64,000 nucleotides of DNA, taken from contig JAAALK010000079.1 of assembly GCA_019279435.1 (NCBI GenBank), positions 62,010,330 to 62,074,329 of the forward strand. The letters run 5' to 3'. A program made the translations under genes and the position numbers. The stretch comes from Zizania palustris. Its lineage: Eukaryota; Streptophyta; Magnoliopsida; Poales; Poaceae. The notes beneath the pieces were generated by a model that saw only the letters and a program-made list of their open reading frames with translations, searched no databases and was not told the DNA's origin. This document shows, piece after piece, positions 12,601 through 26,700 of this stretch (the stretch's first letter is position 1; the number at the start of each line of letters is the position of its first letter).

Positions 12601-15600
12601 TGTAACGACCCATCTCGGGACTCGGAAATACCATCGAGCGGGACGAGCCGATACTTCATCGAAGACGAACAATATCGCCGTTGACATTGTTCCATTCGAC
12701 AGTAGTACATTACAGAGGGAAAGTTACAATAATTAAATATTACAAAAGCTGCTAAAGAGGCATACCTCGCAGCAACAATCATTACAAAAACACAGCGGAA
12801 GCATTTTATCACTCAAACATGTACTACTATCCTAACACTACTTGGGGACTAGGCCCGAAACCCTAATCTTCTATATCTTCATCGGCAACAATTTCATCTT
12901 CACATTCAAGATTCTTGACGTCCTCCGAAGATTAGCAAACTCTGGTGTGGGGGTGTAAAACAACAAGGGTGAGTACTCAAGAGTACTCAGCAAGTCTTGG
13001 AAGTAGTATAGATGCACGATACAAAGAGCGGCTATGGTTCTCAAGGGAATATTTATAGTTTATAAATTCTAAGTGCTTGATACCCCCGGATAGAGGTCCC
13101 AACCTCTAACCGTTCCCACATAAAGTAGCAGTAGTTCAAAAGCTAATTCAACTCTCACATTCTCACCAACCGGGATTGCTTTGCAACAAATCCCACCATC
13201 ACTTTCCTTCAACTCCACAAGTCACATTTCTTTTCATCAATTTCCACATATCACGACCATCATCTTATCATCATAACTCATTATTATCTCGGTACTAGCT
13301 TACCCATCCATCGGGGAAGTGTTCCCATTATCAACATCTCATCCCAATTCATTTTAACGCTCAACTAGTTATCACATCTCACATCGCTCCCTATGAAGCC
13401 TTTCGACTTCCCGCTCCACACAGGAACGTTATCCAACCACACAGGCTAGTCGTATACCCAACGGTATACTCTGGTAACGTCCCAACCCATTTCCCATTTA
13501 GTTGAAAACAGGTAAACACTACGCTAGGGAAGATACATGAAATCACTTGCCCATATCCGTGGGCACGGCTGTTCGAACAGTTCATACTTCAGCTGAAGGT
13601 GCACACTTTACCCTTGCGACTCAAACTCTACTCCATGCTAGCTAGGCAAGGAGGTTCGAGACAAAGACTTTCCAAAGCAAACCTAGGATACCCCACTGCC
13701 ACCTAGATGGATTCACGGTCAAGGATCCAGAAAGTACGTCTTCCTTCTTCTCCCCAGGCAATCACACGGGTGCTCCACTCCCAACTCCTCGAATCACAAC
13801 CACAATCTCGTGCCCGTTAGGGACTTTTCAAGTAATACCACGAGCCACCCGGTGATTCCACATCCATCGGCAATCAGGCTATCCCAAACTCACTAAGTAC
13901 TAGCCTAGGGGCACCTCTCACGTACCCACAAGGTTGCACGATGTTGTGCTCATGCTTTCCCAAGGAATCGGTCCTTAATAGTCTTTGTAACACACACAAT
14001 TTCATTTCACACAACACATTTATAAAATCACATCATCATCACCCATTCTACATCTAGCCGTAATGTTTTGATATAAGTGTGTAAGTGTATGTGTAGTGCA
14101 CCCATTTGACAAGGAATGTGCTAAAAATAATTAAAAGAATAAATTAAATCATGGATGTAAAATAAATCCTAGAGCGACAAGGTAAACATGGTATTCAATT
14201 ATCAAGGAGGCTTGTTAACAAGCGTAGGTTTTATTTGTCTTAATTGCCCAAGCAATTGACTAATAGTGTACGTGAGTGTTTAATCCTAAATATGCATATA
14301 TAAATTTTGTGGAACAATCAATGCAATAGGATCAAGTATGTTCAAAGGAAGACTTGCCTTGCTCGGGGAAATAGTCGAGGCCGTCGAAGTCGTTTCCTTC
14401 CAGAACTTCGGTTTCAACCCCTCTACGAATTTAGAGTCAATAATTAATTAGAGATTTTATTTATCTTTTAAAAATTTAGAAAATATTGTTTATGTAAAGT
14501 TTAGATTTTTACAAACTTATAGAAATTTGAATGGAAATTTTCTGAGTTGAAATGATTTTTCTACGAATTTTTAAAGTTGCAAATATATCCTGAAATTGGA
14601 AAAAGAGAAAGTTCACTATTTATATGGGCCGAACAGGAAATCATTTCAGAAAAATGGAAAACGTACTGTTCAATTTGGTTGGGTCGGCCTGGTTCTAATA
14701 CCCAGAAATTAAACCTAAAATAAATAAAAAAAACTACTATTTGACTGGGCCGGCCGAAGTGGCCCATGGTGCTGTTTTGCGCGGCCAGGCCTGGCGCGCA
14801 GTGCTGGGCTGCTGGCTGGTGGGGCCCACCTGGCGGTGGCTGGGGCGGCTGGCAAATGGGGCCCGCCTGGCAGTGGCTGGGACGCGGAGGGGGGCTGGCG
14901 GCTGGAGGTTGAAGACGACCTCCAACGGCCAAAACTTCTCCAGGGCATAACTTTGTCATCCTAGCTCCGATTGCTATGAAATTTTAACAGTAGCTAGAGT
15001 ACAACTAGATTAACATATCCAACGGTTGGATTGGGCATTAGAGCTACGGTTTGGATTTTATACCGGCAAACAGTAGGTTCGGTTTGGGATTTTTAATAGC
15101 GACGGCGGAGCTCCGGCGAGACATCGGGGGTCATTTTCACCATCCTTAGGGCATTGCGGAGCTACCGGTGCTCTTGGATTGAGCTACGGTGGCCCGTAGT
15201 GCCCTGGCGACGGTGACCCGAGAGCTCAAAATGGCGGGCTCGTCGCCGGCGAGCTACGACTACTCTACGTCCACGACGAGCTAGGGAACATGTTCTACTA
15301 TTCATGGGGATGCTCTAGTATGATTTAATTGGAGAATGGTCATACCTTAATCGGAGCTCGGTGAACGGCGACGAATTTGGGGGTTTCTGGTGACGGCGAG
15401 TTCCGGTGAAATTGACTGCGGGATAGGGTTCTCCAAGGGTCAGTGATCACGTCTGGGTTGACGTCCCATGGAATGGAGCAAGGTATAAGGAGAAATTGAG
15501 GACGAACCGTGGCGATGGAGTTCGACTCCGGTGGATTCCCGGCGAGGGCGAGCTCGGATGGCTACGGTGAGTGCTCGAGAGTAGAGAGGAACGTGCGGGG

Positions 15601-16064
15601 AGTGTGTGGGTGCACTGAGGCGAGCCGGGGAGGCCTTTTGTGCGCGCGACGGTATGGGCGGCGACGTGCGGCTCGTAATGGCGATGGGACGACAGCGCTG
15701 TAGATCGACAGGGCGGAGTGGTTGGAGGTTGTAGGCGCGGGTACGACGACGTGGGGGTGCGTACGGCGTTGACTCGACGGTGCCGGGCGCGGGTGCAGGC
15801 GTGCGAACGGGCGTACGCCGGAGCATGGCGCGGTCGGGGCGGCGCGCTGGCGAGGGGCGCAGCGCATGGGCGCAGTCCGAGCGGACGTAGGCGCGTGGCC
15901 GGGCGGCGAGGGCGCACGGCCTAGCGCGGCCAGCGCTTGGCGCAGGCTCGCGTAGGCAGTGGCCACCGGCCACGGGGCTAGCTGCAGCCCGAGTGCATGC
16001 GTGCGTGCTTTCATTTTTTTTTTTTGTTTTTTTTTTTGTTTTTGTTAAAAACATGGATTTTACA
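12601..16064 (-). repeat. Long terminal repeat L (3' LTR of a minus-strand retroelement)
   Basis: The LTR spans 3,464 bp, with TGTAACGACCC at its left edge and GGATTTTACA at its right edge, so it has TG...CA termini. On the minus strand it begins TGTAAAATCC. AGTTC at 12596-12600 is one half of the 5-bp target duplication. A GC-rich block (about 14740-15980) gives long open frames in several frames on both strands. These are low-complexity and I do not call them genes. Homopolymer T tracts near 16013-16046 differ in length from the copy ending at 27227. Confidence 0.9.
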
Positions 16065-16082
16065 AACCTACCCCCCTTAAGA
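16065..16082 (-). other. Polypurine tract of the retroelement
   Basis: Read on the minus strand, this is CTTAAGGGGGGTAGGTT directly before the LTR start TGTAAAATCC. That is the position and composition of a Ty3/gypsy polypurine tract. It is preceded by ATCTCGGGTCGAGATTTTC, a word familiar from the 3' end of grass Ty3/gypsy interiors. Confidence 0.85.
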
Positions 16083-19000
16083 AAATCTCGACCCGAGATT
16101 TCTAGGTTAGACGAACAACTGCAGGTACTCGACTTGTACGTGGTCTTCTTGAACCGATGTAGCTTCTTCTCCCGAGTGGTTACTCCTTTATCCTTATAGA
16201 GCTTGACAACCTTCGTCGAGTTCGGTGTTTTTTTTTTAATCTAAGATTATGGTTTCATTATACCCATACGTATGTACGGTCTTTATATGTATAACATTAG
16301 TTATTTACCCTTATTATTTTATCGTATATATATATATATATAGAATACTATATCCCTACCCTTATCCTTAGGTAAATTATAAACTAAGGCCATTATGTAG
16401 TTTATTATGTGGTTATCTAATGTTGGAGGTGAAACTATATCTGTCTTATAAATCATTGAAGACAACTTCTAACATTTGGCATGTGTTCCTATGATTGTTT
16501 ATAGTTAATAGGAGTAATTTATTCTAGTTAGGACATTTGGACTTTATATCGTCGAGCCATGATTAGGGTACATATAAAAGTTGATTGGATCGTGATATAT
16601 TTTCTTTTTCTTGTATGGATTTCTCTAGTTATTTATAAGACCATTGAACTTCTTGTTATGTTTTTTTTTTAATAAATGTATATGCATCAAAGGTGCTTGA
16701 TCATTAACCTGGTATTCAACGTTTTTTTTTTTGGGGGGGGGGGTAAAATTTTTATTGTACATACATTCCATTATTATTATTATTTATTGATTTGTAAAAG
16801 ATCTTCTAACTTGTAACAGTTACCAACACATTAGTTTTAATTTATATTTATAGGAAGGGATATCAACTTGTCGGTATTATATATATACTTTTTAAAGCTT
16901 TCCTTCTTAGCTTAGCTTCCTATTGGTTTGGGTAGATATACGTGTATATATATACATTCTTTATTTACATATGATCATTATACATTTCACACCGATTCCA
17001 CTCTAAAGGTTTATTGTTATTATTATTATTATTTGTGGAAAGGAATCTACGGATTAGATTATGAGTAAGGAAACATATGTGCGGAATAATAATGTGATGT
17101 TTATTAGCACCATTTTTAGACGATAGTGAGTTTTACAAGATGATCCAATTTTTTTTTTAACAATAGTAATTACTACTTAGGGTGATCTTTATTTTAATTC
17201 GAAGGGAATACTTGGCTTAAGAATGGTCTATCTTTAATTTAATATGTAATTAGAGATGAAGGTGGCTTGCTAATATTATTTAGAAGCACATAGTTTGTAT
17301 AACCAAGAGTTGTTTATCTGCATTAGGAAGTGGTGTCCTGCAAATGATAATTATTAATTTTGGATACTGAATATTGATTTTCGGATGGGAGGAATGTTTT
17401 TGGTTCTGATTTAGGAACAGATCCTTCACATTATGAGTAGTGATTACATGTTTTTTTTTTGTAAGGTTCAACCTAGTGTTGTGTTGCCTTTATGGAATTT
17501 AAAGTATGTACCTCATTGATGATAGGACAAGAGTGTTTTGATTGGTACATGAAGATTTCTTAGAAGTTTGTTGGACGATGATTAGTGTTGTAGTTTTTAG
17601 AAATGGTGTTTTCAGGGGACATTCTTGAGTGGAAATATTTCAAAAATTTAATCAGAAGGGATACTGCTAAGAAGAAAAGGTAAGTGTCTCATTTTTGAAC
17701 TTGATAATTAAACCGGAAATGTAAACTAGACAGGATAATTTTGGTATTAGGGTATTTATTTATTGATTTTTTTTTAAATCGTGAATAGTAAATGTGCTCA
17801 CAGTTTTCAATTTTAATTATAGATATTTAACTTTTATTTTTTTGAGAGCTTTGTAAATTAATGTGGCTCAGTCTTGATTAAATTACTTTAAGCAAGACAA
17901 TATTTTTTTTTTCAATTCAGATATAGGAGATGGATAAAGATTCGCCTAAAGTTAAATTTGCCTAAAGGTTTTAATATGTTTTATTTTTGATGTTGTCGTC
18001 GCAATTATTGAAGAGTGTATCGGTTTAGAATTAAAATGATACAATGAGAATTGTGAAGAGAGAAGTAGTAGTCTTGATTTTTTTTTTTGTAATAAATTTT
18101 AATACATACATACGGATGGTGTATAATATTTCTGAATAATGAAGGTTGTTTTTGAATTTAGTATAGTGAATTTGAAATGAGTATTGTAATTATGGTTTAT
18201 AAATATGATCTTTATTCTATGACTAATAGCTACTACTTGAAATTTAATTAGGAGGGTCTCACTTAATATCTGTCATTATATGATGACATAAAATAAATGG
18301 TGATTTTTTTTGAAGATAGAAATAAAGATGTTTAATTGATAAAGAATGACTTCATAGTCAAGAATTATGCTTATCGGTTTAACTGAATTTTTAAAATGAC
18401 TTGGTTTCTTTAGTGATAAGCAAGTATTTCACATACTAGTACTAATTACCTTTTTGATTGAACTAATTATGTTTCTGATTATGTTTAAATATAACTTCTA
18501 TACAGAATTCTGGCGTTTTTATCACACAGATGGTTAGTTATGTAATCCGGTAAAGCCCGATATATTCTTAGACCAGTGGTTTATATTTAATGTTGATGGT
18601 TTATATTATTAGAGCTTTCTAGATTACTATTTTGATAAAACATGTAGTTTGACCGAAAATTGTTAGTTGACCAATCTATATTGATGGTAAGTTCTCTTGT
18701 GTATTAAAGCTTATAAGGTGGAGGGTGAAGCTAAATCATTATAAGAACTTTAATAGTTATATATGTACTAATTTACTTAAGGTTGTGTTTATCCATTTTA
18801 TCTCTTGTGAGTCTGTTGAAATGACAAAAGGGGTTTATGTATATATATCATAACTTTGCTTAGTCTAATTTATTTAGGACCTATATGTTTTTTTTTTATG
18901 TGATACTTGTAGACACAGACTAGATTACATGATTTTATGGATTCCTTCCTTGTGATTTTGGTGTAAGACACTGATCTAGTTATAAGTAGTTCTACCCATA

Positions 19001-19493
19001 TACTATAGAAAGGAAACCGATTTAGGGATAAGAAATAAATTGGTAGAAAACAAAGTGTATATAGTTTTGTCAAACAAAAGATACAGATAAATTAGGCGAT
19101 GTGGTCAAGTCACTTGCTTCATATAGCAGACTGATCGCACATCTAAAAAGATCCAAATCAATAATACAATACAATACAGTATACTAGAATATGTTACAAC
19201 TCTTAAAGAGTTGGCGTTACTACGGTCGGTTAACATCTTCAAGCTTGGTGCTAGTGAAGACTTTCTTCGCGATGTATTCTTCCTGTTGATATCCTTCCTT
19301 GTAGAAGCGATGAAGTTATCCATTTTCTATTAATAAATCTTCAGATTGATAGGGATTAAGAGACACGTTTTGTTTTAAAATTGGAGTAGAATAGATAAGA
19401 GTACCGGAAGGGGTTTAGCGAAATTAATATTTTCTTTATAAGAATATATTAATCCTATGGTCTGTATGAGTTTCGTTCCTAGGGCCAAGTTCT

Positions 19494-19505
19494 GCTCTGA
19501 TACCA
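19494..19505 (-). other. Primer-binding site for initiator methionine tRNA
   Basis: The minus strand reads TGGTATCAGAGC, separated by AAAG from the end of LTR R at 19510. This is the classic plant LTR-retrotransposon site complementary to the 3' end of tRNA-iMet. It fixes the element's orientation as minus. Confidence 0.93.
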
Positions 19506-19509
19506 CTTT

Positions 19510-21067
19510 TGTAACGACCCATCTCGGGACTCGGAAATACCATCGAGCGGGACGAGCCGATACTTCATCGAAGACGAACAATATCGCCGTTGACATTGTT
19601 CCATTCGACAGTAGTACATTACAGAGGGAAAGTTACAATAATTAAATATTACAAAAGCTGCTAAAGAGGCATACCTCGCAGCAACAATCATTACAAAAAC
19701 ACAGCGGAAGCATTTTATCACTCAAACATGTACTACTATCCTAACACTACTTGGGGACTAGGCCCGAAACCCTAATCTTCTATATCTTCATCGGCAACAA
19801 TTTCATCTTCACATTCAAGATTCTTGACGTCCTCCGAAGATTAGCAAACTCTGGTGTGGGGGTGTAAAACAACAAGGGTGAGTACTCAAGAGTACTCAGC
19901 AATTCTTGGAAGTAGTATAGATGCACGATACAAAGAGCGGCTATGGTTCTCAAGGGAATATTTATAGTTTATAAATTCTAAGTGCTTGATACCCCCGGAT
20001 AGAGGTCCCAACCTCTAACCGTTCCCACATAAAGTAGCAGTAGTTCAAAAGCTAATTCAACTCTCACATTCTCACCAACCGGGATTGCTTTGCAACAAAT
20101 CCCACCATCACTTTCCTTCAACTCCACAAGTCACATTTCTTTTCATCAATTTCCACATATCACGACCATCATCTTATCATCATAACTCATTATTATCTCG
20201 GTACTAGCTTACCCATCCATCGGGGAAGTGTTCCCATTATCAACATCTCATCCCAATTCATTTTAACGCTCAACTAGTTATCACATCTCACATCGCTCCC
20301 TATGAAGCCTTTCGACTTCCCGCTCCACACAGGAACGTTATCCAACCACACAGGCTAGTCGTATACCCAACGGTATACTCTAGTAACGTCCCAACCCATT
20401 TCCCATTTAGTTGAAAACAGGTAAACACTACGCTAGGGAAGATACATGAAATCACTTGCCCATATCCGTGGGCACGGCTGTTCGAACAGTTCATACTTCA
20501 GCTGAAGGTGCACACTTTACCCTTGCGACTCAAACTCTACTCCATGCTAGCTAGGCAAGGAGGTTCGAGACAAAGACTTTCCAAAGCAAACCTAGGATAC
20601 CCCACTGCCACCTAGATGGATTCACGGTCAAGGATCCAGAAAGTACGTCTTCCTTCTTCTCCCCAGGCAATCACACGGGTGCTCCACTCCCAACTCCTCG
20701 AATCACAACCACAATCTCGTGCCCGTTAGGGACTTTTCAAGTAATACCACGAGCCACCCGGTGATTCCACATCCATCGGCAATCAGGCTATCCCAAACTC
20801 ACTAAGTACTAGCCTAGGGGCACCTCTCACGTACCCACAAGGTTGCACGATGTTGTGCTCATGCTTTCCCAAGGAATCGGTCCTTAATAGTCTTTGTAAC
20901 ACACACAATTTCATTTCACACAACACATTTATAAAATCACATCATCATCACCCATTCTACATCTAGCCGTAATGTTTTGATATAAGTGTGTAAGTGTATG
21001 TGTAGTGCACCCATTTGACAAGGAATGTGCTAAAAATAATTAAAAGAATAAATTAAATCATGGATGT
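19510..21067 (-). repeat. Long terminal repeat R (5' LTR), truncated
   Basis: It matches LTR L from its left edge for 1,558 bp at a constant offset of 6,909, then stops at the duplication junction. I see two base differences from LTR L: G at 12994 against T at 19903, and G at 13473 against A at 20382. The missing 1.9 kb includes the part that would hold the minus-strand 5' start of this LTR. Confidence 0.9.
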
Positions 21068-21078
21068 TATGGAGCCAC
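21064..21078. other. Junction of the 11-kb tandem duplication
   Basis: LTR sequence ending ATCATGGATGT changes here to TTATGGAGCC, which belongs to the flank at 9881. GT is shared by both partners, so the join shows two bases of microhomology. Immediately beyond, 17 bp present in copy 1 (9892-9908) are absent. Confidence 0.85.
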
Positions 21079-23768
21079 CTAATTTCAACTCTCTATGGCC
21101 ACATCCTATTTAATTTGACAACCTCTATATACGCTTTAGGAGAAAAGAACAATAAAAATGACAAACGCTTCAATTAACGGGGCGACTAATATTTGTACAC
21201 TCTCAAGAAAAATCAAAACGACTATTATTTGTCTACCCGAGGGAGTATTATTTAAGTCCATAAACCTAAAAATACGGATATATAGATTAGTGAAGTATGT
21301 CGTCGTTCAAAACCGTCTGAAATCCTTTAAGTTGAATGATTAAATAGCTGCTGATGTAGCAAACAAATCAAGAAAAAGTTAAAAATATGGGCTACCTCCG
21401 AAGCAACTACACCGATGTCGCCGCGCCGTGAGCAGTCGAGCTCCAGCTCCACCCGTGGACATTGAACTGCCGCTAGCTATGGGATATATACCTAGATCAA
21501 ACTTCTAATTAAGCCGACCACCGGTATTGATATATAGGTCTTCCCCAGCATCGACCGGTTCTCTATGACCCCGCCGCCTCGCCAAACCCTTGGTTGCCAC
21601 CATGAGCACCACACGACGAGCGATCAATAAGCTCATACGGTGGTGGTCTTAAGGAGATGTAATGTTTCAATGATGGTGGAGCGAGAGATGTTGATAGGTG
21701 GGAGTTGTGGTGCCACACATATATGCCTCCAACGATCGTAGACCATTAATTTGTAGAAATCCAATGGTCCAAATTTAAACAATTTTTTATTATGCCTTTT
21801 TTTCTTCTTCCATTTCTCTATCTATCTCTCCCTTTCATTTCCTCTCTCCATTTGAGTCGCAACAGTTGGGGCAGATGAGCAGTAGAAGCACAACGCGATA
21901 GCATGGCGTCGCGGGGGTAGGGGTGGACGGGAGATGACAAGGCATCGCGGTGGCGGGGCGGATGGAGCTGCGGTAGCATATGTAGGGGCAGGGGTGGCTG
22001 AGCGACTATAGGGGGCAGACGATGAGGTGGTGATAGCGGACGCGGGGGTGGGGGCGGACGGGCAGCGACGGGGGTGGGGGCGGACGGGCAGCGACGGGGG
22101 TGGGGGCGGATGGGCGACGATGACAACGGATGTGGGGGCGGACGAGTGACGGCGGCAGCAGGGCAACAAGGTGTCGAGCGGTGCCGACGGTGATAGCGAC
22201 AGATTGAGGAGCTAGCCGGCAGGACAAAAGAGTTAACAGTATTTTTTTGATTTTTTAAATTAATTTAATTATGCTCATCCAAGGGTTGATATTGACTTTA
22301 CCTCTTACTTTTATAGAAGGTATATGTGGCACCATAAAGGCCCCGCATATAATATCTACATATTGGTTGATGTAAGATATTAGATCTCACTAAAATATAC
22401 AATAAATTTAAGAAGCAAATTTTAAGATATACATCGTATTTATAAGGATTATGTATTTTTATAGATATAATATGGAGCCTTTACAGTGCCCCATTTACCT
22501 TCATTGGAGATAAGATATAAAATCAATATCAGCTCTTGATTAAGAATAATTAAACTAATTTAAAAATTATTTTTATTAGCTTTTCTCCTCTCTCACCTAT
22601 CCCTCTCTCTAGTCGGTTAGCTCTCTCGCCACCATCGCCATGGTGCCTTGTCGTTATCGTCGTCGCCATGATGCCCCGTCCCATTGCCGCAATGACCTGC
22701 CACCCTCGACGTTGTGGTGCCCAGCTTCTTGTTTGCCGCCACGAAGCTCTAGCTATCACCCATGTCGTCGCTATGATGATGCTCTACTACCCACGTCATC
22801 GTCGCGATGCTCCGCCACCTGTCCACCCTTGTATTCGTGCCCTGCCACCCATCGTATTCGTCGTTGCCGCCCCATCCACCCCCATTGCTACGTCGTGCCA
22901 CATCTCCCCGTCGTGTGTCGGGCCAGCCGGCTAGGTCGGTCAAAAAGAGAGAGAAAAGGGAAAGGGAGAGGAAGAGAGAGAAAAGAAATAAAGAAAAAAA
23001 TAAAAAATGAGAAGTAATATATTTTTTTATTTAAATTTGAACCGTAGATCATCGAAAGTGAACAATCCACATTTGTTAATAAGGGCACCACAAGATTTCC
23101 ATATAATAATAATTATTAAAAAAAGTCGACTTCTTACTTGTAGAAAGTAATAAATCGTATTTATCTAACGGATATTAAAAATAATCGATGTCTTACAGAT
23201 TTAAAAACCACTACTTTATTTATCACTGCACCATTTATTACGCGCTAGCTATATACAGCAACGAAAAGATCGATTGAACAGTTGATGGGTCATTCACACG
23301 CCAGACGTACGTACGGCTAGCTAAAAGATGGCCAATAAAAATCACACGAGTCTTGGATTTAATAATCAACTGAAATATTTGGTCGATCGATGATCAGATA
23401 TGGCCATTAATTTCCTTGCGGCTTGCGGCCTTAAATATCTGGAGCTATACTGTTCATGTCCAGTTGCGACTTGAGTGCGTGTGCAGGGATATATGATAGG
23501 TCCGGCCGGCCTCACGCCTCATCTAAGATATTAGACTCCGTCTGGATTTGGGTTGCTTATTTTTAGGCACTAAAGTTTAATTTTATTTAGTCCTTAAAAT
23601 TTTAAACAGGATTGCTTGTTGGGATTAAACTTTAGGGACCTACCATTAGTCCTTTCGATGTTGCTTATTGGGACTAAAATTGACATGCACACTCTATACT
23701 CATTTATGAAGCCCTCTTTAAATGATGTTTAGTCCCTACATCCAAACAAGAGGACTAAACTTTAGTTC
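21068..23768. repeat. Left flank of the retroelement, copy 2
   Basis: This is the duplicate of 9881-12600, with the same foldback (about 21707-23093) and the same left part of the split Tourist-like MITE (23534-23768). It is followed at 23769 by another LTR, again after AGTTC. No gene is seen. Confidence 0.9.
21707..23093. repeat. 1.4-kb foldback, copy 2
   Basis: Duplicate of the foldback at 10539-11925, offset 11,168 bp, with no difference seen. Confidence 0.6.
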
Positions 23769-26700
23769 TGTAACGACCCATCTCGGGACTCGGAAATACC
23801 ATCGAGCGGGACGAGCCGATACTTCATCGAAGACGAACAATATCGCCGTTGACATTGTTCCATTCGACAGTAGTACATTACAGAGGGAAAGTTACAATAA
23901 TTAAATATTACAAAAGCTGCTAAAGAGGCATACCTCGCAGCAACAATCATTACAAAAACACAGCGGAAGCATTTTATCACTCAAACATGTACTACTATCC
24001 TAACACTACTTGGGGACTAGGCCCGAAACCCTAATCTTCTATATCTTCATCGGCAACAATTTCATCTTCACATTCAAGATTCTTGACGTCCTCCGAAGAT
24101 TAGCAAACTCTGGTGTGGGGGTGTAAAACAACAAGGGTGAGTACTCAAGAGTACTCAGCAAGTCTTGGAAGTAGTATAGATGCACGATACAAAGAGCGGC
24201 TATGGTTCTCAAGGGAATATTTATAGTTTATAAATTCTAAGTGCTTGATACCCCCGGATAGAGGTCCCAACCTCTAACCGTTCCCACATAAAGTAGCAGT
24301 AGTTCAAAAGCTAATTCAACTCTCACATTCTCACCAACCGGGATTGCTTTGCAACAAATCCCACCATCACTTTCCTTCAACTCCACAAGTCACATTTCTT
24401 TTCATCAATTTCCACATATCACGACCATCATCTTATCATCATAACTCATTATTATCTCGGTACTAGCTTACCCATCCATCGGGGAAGTGTTCCCATTATC
24501 AACATCTCATCCCAATTCATTTTAACGCTCAACTAGTTATCACATCTCACATCGCTCCCTATGAAGCCTTTCGACTTCCCGCTCCACACAGGAACGTTAT
24601 CCAACCACACAGGCTAGTCGTATACCCAACGGTATACTCTGGTAACGTCCCAACCCATTTCCCATTTAGTTGAAAACAGGTAAACACTACGCTAGGGAAG
24701 ATACATGAAATCACTTGCCCATATCCGTGGGCACGGCTGTTCGAACAGTTCATACTTCAGCTGAAGGTGCACACTTTACCCTTGCGACTCAAACTCTACT
24801 CCATGCTAGCTAGGCAAGGAGGTTCGAGACAAAGACTTTCCAAAGCAAACCTAGGATACCCCACTGCCACCTAGATGGATTCACGGTCAAGGATCCAGAA
24901 AGTACGTCTTCCTTCTTCTCCCCAGGCAATCACACGGGTGCTCCACTCCCAACTCCTCGAATCACAACCACAATCTCGTGCCCGTTAGGGACTTTTCAAG
25001 TAATACCACGAGCCACCCGGTGATTCCACATCCATCGGCAATCAGGCTATCCCAAACTCACTAAGTACTAGCCTAGGGGCACCTCTCACGTACCCACAAG
25101 GTTGCACGATGTTGTGCTCATGCTTTCCCAAGGAATCGGTCCTTAATAGTCTTTGTAACACACACAATTTCATTTCACACAACACATTTATAAAATCACA
25201 TCATCATCACCCATTCTACATCTAGCCGTAATGTTTTGATATAAGTGTGTAAGTGTATGTGTAGTGCACCCATTTGACAAGGAATGTGCTAAAAATAATT
25301 AAAAGAATAAATTAAATCATGGATGTAAAATAAATCCTAGAGCGACAAGGTAAACATGGTATTCAATTATCAAGGAGGCTTGTTAACAAGCGTAGGTTTT
25401 ATTTGTCTTAATTGCCCAAGCAATTGACTAATAGTGTATGTGAGTGTTTAATCCTAAATATGCATATATAAATTTTGTGGAACAATCAATGCAATAGGAT
25501 CAAGTATGTTCAAAGGAAGACTTGCCTTGCTCGGGGAAATAGTCGAGGCCGTCGAAGTCGTTTCCTTCCAGAACTTCGGTTTCAACCCCTCTACGAATTT
25601 AGAGTCAATAATTAATTAGAGATTTTATTTATCTTTTAAAAATTTAGAAAATATTGTTTATGTAAAGTTTAGATTTTTACAAACTTATAGAAATTTGAAT
25701 GGAAATTTTCTGAGTTGAAATGATTTTTCTACGAATTTTTAAAGTTGCAAATATATCCTGAAATTGGAAAAAGAGAAAGTTCACTATTTATATGGGCCGA
25801 ACAGGAAATCATTTCAGAAAAATGGAAAACGTACTGTTCAATTTGGTTGGGTCGGCCTGGTTCTAATACCCAGAAATTAAACCTAAAATAAATAAAAAAA
25901 ACTACTATTTGACTGGGCCGGCCGAAGTGGCCCATGGTGCTGTTTTGCGCGGCCAGGCCTGGCGCGCAGTGCTGGGCTGCTGGCTGGTGGGGCCCACCTG
26001 GCGGTGGCTGTGGCGGCTGGCAAATGGGGCCCGCCTGGCAGTGGCTGGGACGCGGAGGGGGGCTGGCGGCTGGAGGTTGAAGACGACCTCCAACGGCCAA
26101 AACTTCTCCAGGGCATAACTTTGTCATCCTAGCTCCGATTGCTATGAAATTTTAACAGTAGCTAGAGTACAACTAGATTAACATATCCAACGGTTGGATT
26201 GGGCATTAGAGCTACGGTTTGGATTTTATACCGGCAAACAGTAGGTTCGGTTTGGGATTTTTAATAGCGACGGCGGAGCTCCGGCGAGACATCGGGGGTC
26301 ATTTTCACCATCCTTAGGGCATTGCGGAGCTACCGGTGCTCTTGGATTGAGCTACGGTGGCCCGTAGTGCCCTGGCGACGGTGACCCGAGAGCTCAAAAT
26401 GGCGGGCTCGTCGCCGGCGAGCTACGACTACTCTACGTCCACGACGAGCTAGGGAACATGTTCTACTATTCATGGGGATGCTCTAGTATGATTTAATTGG
26501 AGAATGGTCATACCTTAATCGGAGCTCGGTGAACGGCGACGAATTTGGGGGTTTCTGGTGACGGCGAGTTCCGGTGAAATTGACTGCGGGATAGGGTTCT
26601 CCAAGGGTCAGTGATCACGTCTGGGTTGACGTCCCATGGAATGGAGCAAGGTATAAGGAGAAATTGAGGACGAACCGTGGCGATGGAGTTCGACTCCGGT

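Larger units (their letters stand above)
16065..19509 (-). mobile_element. Non-coding interior of a LARD-like LTR retroelement
   Basis: The 3,445-bp interior lies between LTR L and LTR R. It carries a primer-binding site and a polypurine tract, so it could still be reverse transcribed. It has no open frame longer than about 72 codons, and I recognise no gag, protease, reverse transcriptase, RNase H or integrase motif. Base composition is AT-rich with many T runs. An LTR of about 3.46 kb with a coding-free interior of about 3.4 kb resembles large retrotransposon derivatives (LARDs), which depend on proteins from other elements. Termini and iMet priming suggest a Ty3/gypsy partner. Diverged coding remnants cannot be excluded by eye. 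Confidence 0.75.

Noticed and set aside
15440..16054. 204-codon minus-strand frame rich in Arg, Pro, Ala and Thr
   Set aside because: It lies in the GC-rich part of an LTR, where several frames are open at once on both strands. There is no domain, and the copy in the solo LTR has a different frame length.
16065..19509. gag or pol fragments in the retroelement interior
   Set aside because: The short frames show no recognisable motif. A translated search could still find decayed homology, so this is rejected only at the level of reading by eye.
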